Shown piece by piece: positions 57,577 through 64,000 of a DNA stretch of 64,000 nucleotides; position 1 is the stretch's first letter, and every line of letters starts with the position of its first letter. The stretch is from Tenacibaculum sp. 1_MG-2023. GTDB taxonomy: Bacteria > Bacteroidota > Bacteroidia > Flavobacteriales > Flavobacteriaceae. The DNA lies in assembly GCF_030547425.1 (NCBI RefSeq), contig NZ_JAUORH010000004.1:111073-175072 (forward strand). The letters are read 5' to 3'. Position numbers and translations under genes: made by a program. A model generated the notes under the pieces. That model worked only from the letters and a program-made list of their open reading frames with translations, was not told the DNA's origin and searched no databases.

Positions 57577-57634
57577 CCTTGATGTTTTGATGAAAAGACC
57601 TTGACGTTTTTACAAAAACGTCAAGGTCTTTTTT
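57577..57634. repeat. 19-bp inverted repeat with a third competing arm
   Basis: 57593-57611 and 57614-57632 are perfect 19-bp complements (core GACCTTGACG) followed by T, a strong bidirectional terminator-like hairpin. A near copy of the left arm, CCTTGATGTTTT, lies just upstream (57577-57588) and could pair with the right arm instead. Confidence 0.7.
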
Positions 57635-57690
57635 GTAAGTCTTCTTAGTGTTTTGTTTTTATAGATTGTTAAGTGCTAGAAAAGTATCTT

Positions 57691-58206
57691 TTATTTTGGC
57701 GGATAATTATTAATCACCTTACCAATTACTTTTTGAAAATGTAATTTCTTTTGTTCTGGTGTTGCTTTTTCTCTTACTTCACTAGTAGCAATTCCTTGCC
57801 ATATTAACTGGTTGTCTTTACTTTCTACAAAATCAATGGTTAATTGCTGATTTATTTTTCTACTTTCAATAGGGATACCTCCTGAAATTCCAAATCCAAC
57901 ATTTCTTCCTCCACTTCCTAAGCCAACACCTATTGTATTTCTATTAACAGACTCTCGTTCTTCAGATAAAATATTGATATACATATCTGGTTTTTCAGCC
58001 AACTGCATCCCTTTGGCTTGCAAAACAGCCGTTATTTCATAAGTGACTCTTTTTACATCCAACTCATTTAAACCTTTGCCAGCATCTTCAAAAAAATTAA
58101 AGGTTTTATACTGACTAAAATCTGTTTGGCTATCGTAGTCATATACTACTTTAGAAGAGGAACAACCAATAATAACTAACAGAAAAAAATATTTGTAATA
58201 CTTCAT
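57691..58206 (-). CDS. DUF4136-type lipoprotein
   Basis: A 171-residue lipoprotein: start MKYYKYFFLLVIIGCSSSK (58204-58206) with lipobox IIGC; an ATG 30 nt upstream is rejected. The mature part reads DFSQYKTFNFFEDAGKGLNE, then VTYEITAVLQAKGMQLAEKPD, and glycine-rich IGVGLGSGGRNVGFGISGG, which fits the DUF4136 family of envelope lipoproteins. Function unknown. Confidence 0.85.
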   Translation of the reverse strand: MKYYKYFFLLVIIGCSSSKVVYDYDSQTDFSQYKTFNFFEDAGKGLNELDVKRVTYEITAVLQAKGMQLAEKPDMYINILSEERESVNRNTIGVGLGSGGRNVGFGISGGIPIESRKINQQLTIDFVESKDNQLIWQGIATSEVREKATPEQKKLHFQKVIGKVINNYPPK

Positions 58207-58258
58207 ATATAAATTCTTTACATTGTACTTAATCAAAAACTATACCTTATAAAAATAC

Positions 58259-58286
58259 AAAAAGCCTCGTTTACACGAGACTTTTT
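58259..58286 (-). terminator. Terminator after the subtilase gene
   Basis: AAAAAG-C-CTCGT, loop, ACGAG-A-CTTTTT: a stem with one internal C/A mismatch and T-runs on either strand; it lies 21 nt beyond the stop codon of the minus-strand protease gene. Confidence 0.65.
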
Positions 58287-58307
58287 CTAAGGTTAGTTAA
58301 TTGATTT

Positions 58308-59792
58308 TTATTGAACTGCCTTTAAAGCATCAATATTTCCATATCCAAACTCTGAATGTTTGTTCGGATAAAAATCAGCGGATTCTTTCATTTTTTGTAA
58401 AACTTGTTCTCTTGACCAACTTGGATGCTTTGCCCATACTAACGCTGCAATACCAGCAGTAGTTGCTGTTGCTACAGATGAACCTCCTACATAATTTGCT
58501 TGTCCATCGTAATAACTTAATACAGGAGTTTTGTTATCTGTACCATTAGTACGTTGCATTTGTACCGTAAAATCAATTTGTGATCCTGTATGACATACAT
58601 CACACTTACTATATTGTCCTTCTTTAACACCAGTTACCGCAACAGTTTCAGACATACTTGCTGGAAAAATTACTCCATACCAAGTAGTAAACGAAGTAGA
58701 AGTTCCTCCAGCAGCTAAAATCATCTTTCCTTTGCTGTGTGCATACTTAACTGCATCCGATACATTACCAATACTAAACGGAGAACCTAACGACATAGAA
58801 ATAACTTTTACATCACTTCTATTTGCCAACGCTGTTAATGCTTCAACAACTCCTCTTTTTTCATGATAATCATCAATTACCACATTTTCAACAGCTCTAT
58901 ACGTTACCAAGTTTGCATTGTAAGCAACCCCTACAGGTAAATTATCATTATTTCTTGGTGCGGTTGCTACTGCTGCCATTTTCGTTCCATGACCACACTT
59001 ATCATTTACGCCATCATAATTATTTGACCACGCCCACCAAGAATCTACAAAGGTTCCATATTTCTGAACTGTTCTTCCTGATGAATATCCATCATTAAAA
59101 TATTGGTTCATCCATTTTTGTTCTGGTGACAAACCAGAATCAACTACAGCTACTGTTACTCCCGAACCTGTACTATAATTCCAAGCTTGTGAAATATTGT
59201 GCGCATCAAAAGACCATGGTAATTTAGCCCCTGGTGCTACTGTTCTATAATCATTGGTGCTTAAAGTAGCCGTACCATAGCCACATCCTGAAGAACCTGA
59301 TGAACTTGACTTAGCTTGTGCAGTAGACTCTAAAAAACTATATCCTCCCGGTTCAATATAACGAACTCTACTATCTTTTAATAAGACATTTATTGTTTCC
59401 TTGTTGGTAACTTTAATATCTAATACATTAATATTTTCATTTACATACAGCTCTGTTTCTCCCTTAGCAGAAGTTGTTTCAAAACTTTTTACTAAAGTTA
59501 TTAGCTCGTCTTTTATATTAGTACTTTCTTCACTCCTAGCATAATTATTTTTTGAAGTACCGTAGCCTATAGTCAAGATATTTTCTCCATGATTCACTGC
59601 ACTCCATATAGTATGAGCATCTTGTGACATCCATTTAAAATCTCCTGTTTTTTGTAAAGATTCCTTGATTTTTGAGTTAATTTCTTTTTTGGTAAAAAAA
59701 CCTTGATCTTGCTTTGTATCTAATGTTTCATCGTTATTAGAACATGAGATCATAGTTAAAACAACTGTTAGACTTAAAAGTATTTTTTTCAT
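58308..59792 (-). CDS. S8 (subtilisin-like) serine protease lipoprotein
   Basis: A 494-residue exported protease with lipoprotein signal (VVLTMISCSNNDE). Residues about 25-160 form an inhibitory propeptide-like region; the S8 domain follows. The triad is visible: Asp218 in VAVVDSGL, His268 in CGHGTKMA and Ser439 in GGSSVATATTAG. The usual oxyanion-hole Asn of the AAGN motif is replaced: the segment reads ILAAGGTSTS. Cys pairs (CGHGTK, SKCDVCHTG) may form a disulfide or bind metal. There is no T9SS sorting domain. Confidence 0.9.
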   Translation of the reverse strand: MKKILLSLTVVLTMISCSNNDETLDTKQDQGFFTKKEINSKIKESLQKTGDFKWMSQDAHTIWSAVNHGENILTIGYGTSKNNYARSEESTNIKDELITLVKSFETTSAKGETELYVNENINVLDIKVTNKETINVLLKDSRVRYIEPGGYSFLESTAQAKSSSSGSSGCGYGTATLSTNDYRTVAPGAKLPWSFDAHNISQAWNYSTGSGVTVAVVDSGLSPEQKWMNQYFNDGYSSGRTVQKYGTFVDSWWAWSNNYDGVNDKCGHGTKMAAVATAPRNNDNLPVGVAYNANLVTYRAVENVVIDDYHEKRGVVEALTALANRSDVKVISMSLGSPFSIGNVSDAVKYAHSKGKMILAAGGTSTSFTTWYGVIFPASMSETVAVTGVKEGQYSKCDVCHTGSQIDFTVQMQRTNGTDNKTPVLSYYDGQANYVGGSSVATATTAGIAALVWAKHPSWSREQVLQKMKESADFYPNKHSEFGYGNIDALKAVQ

Positions 59793-59913
59793 TTCTGAAG
59801 GGATTTAAATTAAACTTTTCGAATATAGTAAAATTTTAATACAATTTTAACACTTTAATCAATTTAACCCATACATAATTAACACTTTATTAAAGCCAAA
59901 CATACAATTCCAA

Positions 59914-59938
59914 TAAAAAAAGGAGCCTATAGCTCCTT
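59914..59938 (-). terminator. Terminator after the M28 peptidase gene
   Basis: On the minus strand AAGGAGC, loop TATAG, GCTCCTT, then TTTTTT: a perfect 7-bp stem with T-tract 25 nt beyond the stop codon. Confidence 0.75.
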
Positions 59939-59962
59939 CTTTACATTAAGTTTTCAAAACGT

Positions 59963-60961
59963 TTACTCCATCTTTACTCTAGTGGGTGTATCTTTTCCTT
60001 CAATAATACTTTGAGTTCCTCTAGCAACCGCTTTTACGGTTTCTGTTAATACAGTCATATTTAAGGTTTCAGCTTCATCTGTTACCTTATGATAGTCTGC
60101 ATCGATATCAATCGGAGTCGTTGAAAATGTATGAGACGGCACACCTAAACGTGCTAAAGAAGCATTATCCGATCTTAAGAACAATTGAAATTTCGGGTAT
60201 GGATCTGGAAACAACTTATATCCTGATCCTTCCAAATTCTTCTGAATTATTTTACCAAAATCCGATTTATCAAAACCAGTTAACCATGCCGTTTTTGGTC
60301 CTGTTTTAGGTTGTTTTCCTATCAACTCTAAATTAATTCCAGCTACAAACTTACTCGCATCAATTCCTTTACCAAAGTATTCAGAACCTACCAATCCCAT
60401 TTCTTCAGCAGTAAAACATACAAACAAAATACTACGCTCATTATTTCCCTTTTTAGCATAATATTCAGCTAAAGATAATACACCGGTAACACCAGAAGCA
60501 TCATCATTTGCTCCGTTAAAAATTCTATCCCCTTCTCCATCTTTCTTTACACCTAAATGATCGTGATGAGCTGATACAATAACAAATTCATCTTTTTTAG
60601 ACTTTCCTTCTAACAAGCCTATAATGTTACTCATCTTAATTCCTTTATATTCAAAGTTTTGACGATAGGTAGTTAATGTATCAAAAGTCTTTAAACCAAT
60701 TCTTTTGTATTCATTCTCTATATACTGAGTTGCTTTTTCCATTCCCTCTGTGCCTGGTTTTCTACCCTCCATTTCGTCTGAAGCAAGTGTATATAAGTGT
60801 TTTCTTACCAAAACAGAGTCAATTAACTCTTCTTTACTTTCTTTTTTCTGAGTTACTTCAACAGTATTCATAGCAACCTCGTTACTAGTATTTTTAGTTT
60901 GCTTACACGACAGTAAAACTGATACACTTACAAATGCTAATGGATATAAAACTTTTTTCAT
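59963..60961 (-). CDS. M28-family zinc peptidase lipoprotein
   Basis: A 332-residue exported aminopeptidase-like enzyme: lipobox VLLSC, then the M28 domain. Zinc ligands and catalytic residues are visible: H132 and D134 in AHHDHLG, bridging D153 in GANDDASG, E186/E187 in FTAEEMG, and H291 in ADYHKVTDE. The usual NLDMIG aspartate is Glu212 in NLELIG. It probably works in the periplasm on peptides. Confidence 0.92.
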   Translation of the reverse strand: MKKVLYPLAFVSVSVLLSCKQTKNTSNEVAMNTVEVTQKKESKEELIDSVLVRKHLYTLASDEMEGRKPGTEGMEKATQYIENEYKRIGLKTFDTLTTYRQNFEYKGIKMSNIIGLLEGKSKKDEFVIVSAHHDHLGVKKDGEGDRIFNGANDDASGVTGVLSLAEYYAKKGNNERSILFVCFTAEEMGLVGSEYFGKGIDASKFVAGINLELIGKQPKTGPKTAWLTGFDKSDFGKIIQKNLEGSGYKLFPDPYPKFQLFLRSDNASLARLGVPSHTFSTTPIDIDADYHKVTDEAETLNMTVLTETVKAVARGTQSIIEGKDTPTRVKME

Positions 60962-61004
60962 TCTTTATTTATTTAAAAGCCTAAATATAGCCAATTTAAT
61001 TTCT

Positions 61005-61012
61005 TAATTTTG
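61005..61012 (+). promoter_or_regulatory. Candidate -7 box of kdsA
   Basis: TAATTTTG fits TAnnTTTG, 17 nt before the kdsA ATG; the -33 region is not clear. Confidence 0.35.
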
Positions 61013-61029
61013 TTTAAAACTTTTTAAGG

Positions 61030-61848
61030 ATGACTTTAACTGATATTCCAAATATAAAACATATTGATTCAAACAATTTTTTCTTGCTTGCTGGCCCTTG
61101 TGCTATTGAAAGTGAAGATATGGCGATGCGAATTGCTGAGAGAGCAATTACCATTACTGATAAATTAGCAATTCCTTATGTATTTAAAGGAAGTTTTAAA
61201 AAAGCGAATCGTAGTAGAATTGATAGTTTTACAGGAATTGGTGATGAAAAAGCATTAAAAATTTTACGTAAAGTTTCTGAAACTTTTAATGTTCCTACTG
61301 TAACCGATATTCATGAAGTTTCTGATGCTGAAAAAGCAGCTCAATATGTAGATGTATTACAAATTCCTGCTTTCTTAGTTCGTCAAACCGATTTAGTAGT
61401 TGCTGCTGCAAAAACTGGTAAAGTTGTGAATTTGAAAAAAGGACAATTTATGAGTCCTGAAGCCATGCAACATGCAGTAAAAAAAGTTCATGATGCAGGA
61501 AATAAAAAAGCGTGGATAACTGACAGAGGAACGATGTTCGGATACCAAGATATGATTGTTGATTTCCGCGGAATTCCTACCATGCGTCAATACGCTCCTA
61601 CTGTATTAGATGTTACCCATTCGTTACAACAACCAAACCAATCAAGCGGTGTTACAGGTGGACGTCCTGATATGATTGAAACTATTGCTCGTGCTGGTGT
61701 TGTTAATAATGTTGATGGATTGTTTATTGAAACTCATTTTGACCCTGCCAATGCTAAAAGTGATGGTGCTAATATGTTACATCTTGATTATTTAGAGGGT
61801 TTATTAACCAACTTGGTTACCATTAGAAAAACTATTAATAATTTATAG
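61030..61848 (+). CDS. kdsA: 3-deoxy-8-phosphooctulonate (Kdo-8-P) synthase
   Basis: Condenses phosphoenolpyruvate and arabinose 5-phosphate to Kdo 8-phosphate for lipopolysaccharide. The 272 residues show LAGPCAIESEDMAMRIAERA, VFKGSFKKANRSRIDSFTG, VTDIHE, DVLQIPAFLVRQTDL and DRGTMFGYQDMIVD. Cys24 in GPC marks the metal-dependent class, in contrast to the Asn of E. coli KdsA. There is no other Kdo gene beside it. Confidence 0.96.
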   Translation: MTLTDIPNIKHIDSNNFFLLAGPCAIESEDMAMRIAERAITITDKLAIPYVFKGSFKKANRSRIDSFTGIGDEKALKILRKVSETFNVPTVTDIHEVSDAEKAAQYVDVLQIPAFLVRQTDLVVAAAKTGKVVNLKKGQFMSPEAMQHAVKKVHDAGNKKAWITDRGTMFGYQDMIVDFRGIPTMRQYAPTVLDVTHSLQQPNQSSGVTGGRPDMIETIARAGVVNNVDGLFIETHFDPANAKSDGANMLHLDYLEGLLTNLVTIRKTINNL

Positions 61849-61887
61849 GCACAGTTTTTGTTTCATACAATCGTTTTTAGTTTATAT

Positions 61888-62838
61888 ATGAAACAACTTC
61901 TTTTTTTATTCTTTCTAGCTACTACTATCGTAAGTGCACAAGACTTTTCTTTAATTGAAGAGAAAGTAAATAGCTACCCGAAATTTAGTAAAGTAGAAAA
62001 TCTAGCTCAGCAAATAGCAAGCGATTTTAAAACTAAAGAACAGCAAGTACAAGCTGCCTTTTATTGGCTTGCTCATAACATACAGTATGATTTAGATGCA
62101 TATTATCATCCTAAAAACAAAAGAATTTCTTTTAGATACAGGAATGAGCAAGAAAAATTAGAAAAACTACAGGCAATAAAAGACGGTATTGTCAATGAAA
62201 CTTTATTAACTCGAAAAGCTGTTTGTGAAGGATATGCGCAAACTTTCGCCAAAATTTGCACAATGCTCCAAGTTGAAAATGAAGTTATAAAAGGCTATAT
62301 TAGAAATTCTTCAAACGATATAGCTAACCCTAAAACCAACTCAAATCATGCTTGGAACGCTGTTAAACTGAATGACAAATGGGTTTATGTTGATGTTACC
62401 TGGGCTGCGGGTGTTGTAAATAACAACAGATGGCAACCTTTATTTAATGCTTATTACTACAACATTCCTGAAGAAAAATACTTTAAAACACATTTTCCTG
62501 AAAAAAAACTTTGGCAATTAAGAGTTGGTAGAATGGATAAAAAAGATTTTTATAACCAACCAATTTATGATGCTGCTTTCTTAAAATCAGATTTAGAGTT
62601 AATAACTCCTTCCAAAGGAATATTAGATAGAAACTCTACTATTGAGTTAAAAATTCAAAATTTACGTCCTAATCAATCAGTTTTCTTAGGCTATAGTGGA
62701 TACCGATATACTGTAAAACCAGATAAAGTGTCAACAAAAAATAATATTACTACAATCACGACAACTCCTCTTGAAAAAAGTAAACAACTATTTTTGATTA
62801 TTGACAAAGAAGTTATGCTTGAGTTTTTGATTCGATAA
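61888..62838 (+). CDS. Secreted transglutaminase-like protein 1
   Basis: A 316-residue exported protein with a transglutaminase-fold domain. The signal peptide MKQLLFLFFLATTIVSAQ fixes the start at 61888; an ATG 30 nt upstream is rejected. The catalytic triad is complete: Cys113 in KAVCEGYAQTF, His154 in NHAWNAV and Asp169 in VYVDVTW. A C-terminal beta-rich region follows. It may cleave or cross-link peptides in the envelope. A paralogue follows 41 nt downstream. Confidence 0.85.
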   Translation: MKQLLFLFFLATTIVSAQDFSLIEEKVNSYPKFSKVENLAQQIASDFKTKEQQVQAAFYWLAHNIQYDLDAYYHPKNKRISFRYRNEQEKLEKLQAIKDGIVNETLLTRKAVCEGYAQTFAKICTMLQVENEVIKGYIRNSSNDIANPKTNSNHAWNAVKLNDKWVYVDVTWAAGVVNNNRWQPLFNAYYYNIPEEKYFKTHFPEKKLWQLRVGRMDKKDFYNQPIYDAAFLKSDLELITPSKGILDRNSTIELKIQNLRPNQSVFLGYSGYRYTVKPDKVSTKNNITTITTTPLEKSKQLFLIIDKEVMLEFLIR

Positions 62839-62879
62839 TTATTTTTATCTTTATTGTTCTATCAATAATAAATTAGTCT

Positions 62880-63845
62880 ATGAAAAACATCTTATCCATT
62901 CTCATTATTTTTCTCTTCTTTAGTAAAATCTCATTTTCTCAGGACTTAACAAAGGTCGATAAAATTATGTATTCTTATAATGGCATAAATTCCATTAAAG
63001 AACTGTCTGAAAGAATAGATTACGATTTTAAAACTGAAATAGAAAAAGTAAGAGCTATTTATACATGGATTGCTCTAAACATTGAGTATGATTATTTCCC
63101 CTCTAAACTATTAAAATCTCCTGAATTTTTTATCTATAACAATGATGGTGATTTTAAAAGAATAAAACAGAGAAAAATAAAGCAGGCAGCACAAAAAACA
63201 TTCGAAACAAAAAAAGGTGTTTGCATAGGTTTTGCTTATCTCTTCCATAACATTTGTAACCTAATTAATATTAAAAGTGAATTAATTTATGGTTATACAA
63301 AAACTTCTGCTGACAGAATTGGGATAATTCCTGAAGAAAAAAATCATGTATGGAATGCCATTAAAATAAATAATAAATGGATGTTAATAGATGTTACTTT
63401 TGGATCAGGATACTTATATAAAAATGTCTGGCAAAGACAACTTAACTTAGAGTATTTTGATACAAAAAAGAGTAAGCTTAAACTAACTCATTTTCCAGCC
63501 GATATTAAGTGGCGAAAATTTTTAAACCAAAAACCTTTAAAGGAATTCTGTTACGCTCCTCTATACAAAAAAGGTTTTCTAAAAAATAAATTAGAAATTT
63601 TGACCCCTAAATCAGGTAAAATTATCACAAGTAAAAACGACAGAATCCATATAAAACTAAAGAAGACTGACAAAGTAAAAGATGTAAAATATTTATTTTC
63701 TAGCAACTACAAAATACATAATGCACAAATTATTAATAAAGAAACTTCCTCTTCTATTTACCTTAAGCCTCCCAAAAAAAACACAATTCTACATATATAT
63801 TTGAATAATGAATTATCTTTAGAGTATAAAATTAAAGTTAATTAA
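62880..63845 (+). CDS. Secreted transglutaminase-like protein 2
   Basis: Paralogue of the preceding gene, 321 residues, signal peptide MKNILSILIIFLFFSKISFS. Triad: Cys115 in KGVCIGFAYLF, His156 in NHVWNAI and Asp171 in LIDVTFGSG. The two proteins share order and length but are clearly diverged, so the duplication is old. The stop codon is followed directly by the putative insertion sequence end. Confidence 0.85.
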   Translation: MKNILSILIIFLFFSKISFSQDLTKVDKIMYSYNGINSIKELSERIDYDFKTEIEKVRAIYTWIALNIEYDYFPSKLLKSPEFFIYNNDGDFKRIKQRKIKQAAQKTFETKKGVCIGFAYLFHNICNLINIKSELIYGYTKTSADRIGIIPEEKNHVWNAIKINNKWMLIDVTFGSGYLYKNVWQRQLNLEYFDTKKSKLKLTHFPADIKWRKFLNQKPLKEFCYAPLYKKGFLKNKLEILTPKSGKIITSKNDRIHIKLKKTDKVKDVKYLFSSNYKIHNAQIINKETSSSIYLKPPKKNTILHIYLNNELSLEYKIKVN

Positions 63846-64000
63846 CCTGTTGTGCATTATGGTTTAAAATAAAAAAAGTTGTTCATCTTACTGATAATCA
63901 GTAAATTATTTTAACTACAAAACATTAACAATGAACAACTTAAATGCAAATTACGAAAGAATATTGAAAGTGTTACAAAAAATATCAAAACACCAGCTTT
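63846..64000 (+). mobile_element. Left end of a probable IS982-like insertion sequence (cut by window edge)
   Basis: After the stop codon of the second transglutaminase-like gene the sequence CCTGTTGTGCATTATGG resembles an insertion-sequence terminal end, followed by a perfect hairpin TTACTGAT-A-ATCAGTAA (63888-63904) and the start of an open reading frame that looks like a transposase. The second end lies outside the window, so boundaries are unproven. Confidence 0.5.
63931..64000 (+). CDS. Start of a putative transposase (partial)
   Basis: An ATG at 63931 opens a reading frame that runs off the right edge: MNNLNANYERILKVLQKIS and onward, 23 codons. This beginning resembles IS982-family transposases of Flavobacteria, but the catalytic residues are beyond the window. 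Confidence 0.5.
   Translation, partial: MNNLNANYERILKVLQKISKHQL

Overview
The window is chromosomal DNA from a low-GC member of the Flavobacteriaceae (Bacteroidota), probably a marine genus near Tenacibaculum or Polaribacter; the genus is a guess. The lineage is supported by SusC/SusD pairs, a type IX secretion (T9SS) sorting domain, many lipoproteins, Bacteroidota promoters (TTTG, about 19 nt, TAnnTTTG), zinc-free L36/S14/S4 and the gene order fusA-rpsJ without tuf.

Bases 1-17060, minus strand, hold the ribosomal protein super-cluster rpsL-rpsG-fusA-rpsJ / rplC to rpsN / rpsH to rpoA (rpoA is cut by the left edge). The sequence suggests three transcription units, each with a consensus promoter; the first two end in strong terminators. 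The leader of the rplC unit holds a hairpin plus T-tract that looks like an attenuator.

Bases 17270-26595 hold two tandem SusC/SusD pairs with no degradative enzymes beside them. Their SusC genes share an almost identical leader and first exported segment.

Bases 26600-37874 are housekeeping and regulatory genes: rlmB (apparently leaderless), a rhomboid protease, rarA, a LysR regulator with a YeiH-type transporter and a palindromic operator region, a secreted protein of unknown function, a HAD phosphatase, a polysaccharide deacetylase-like protein, radC and the trkA-trkH potassium uptake pair.

Bases 38157-45215 are the most unusual part: a phage-collar-domain protein, a 1312-residue T9SS protein with four 354-bp repeats, a 59-residue peptide gene with a Tat-like export signal (not an annotated standard gene), a terminator, then a kinase in which a PqqD-like peptide-recognition domain is fused to an HPr-kinase-like domain, overlapping a nucleotidyltransferase. 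This looks like a minimal ribosomally made, modified peptide (RiPP-like) cassette.

Bases 45196-63845 hold mpl (murein recycling), a giant alpha-2-macroglobulin with a thioester motif, a small outer membrane barrel, a TonB receptor paired with a beta-propeller phytase lipoprotein, a DUF4136 lipoprotein, a subtilase lipoprotein lacking the usual oxyanion Asn, an M28 peptidase, kdsA (Kdo synthesis) and two tandem secreted transglutaminase-like proteins. The last 155 bases look like the left end of an insertion sequence cut by the window edge. No tRNA, rRNA or CRISPR array was seen.
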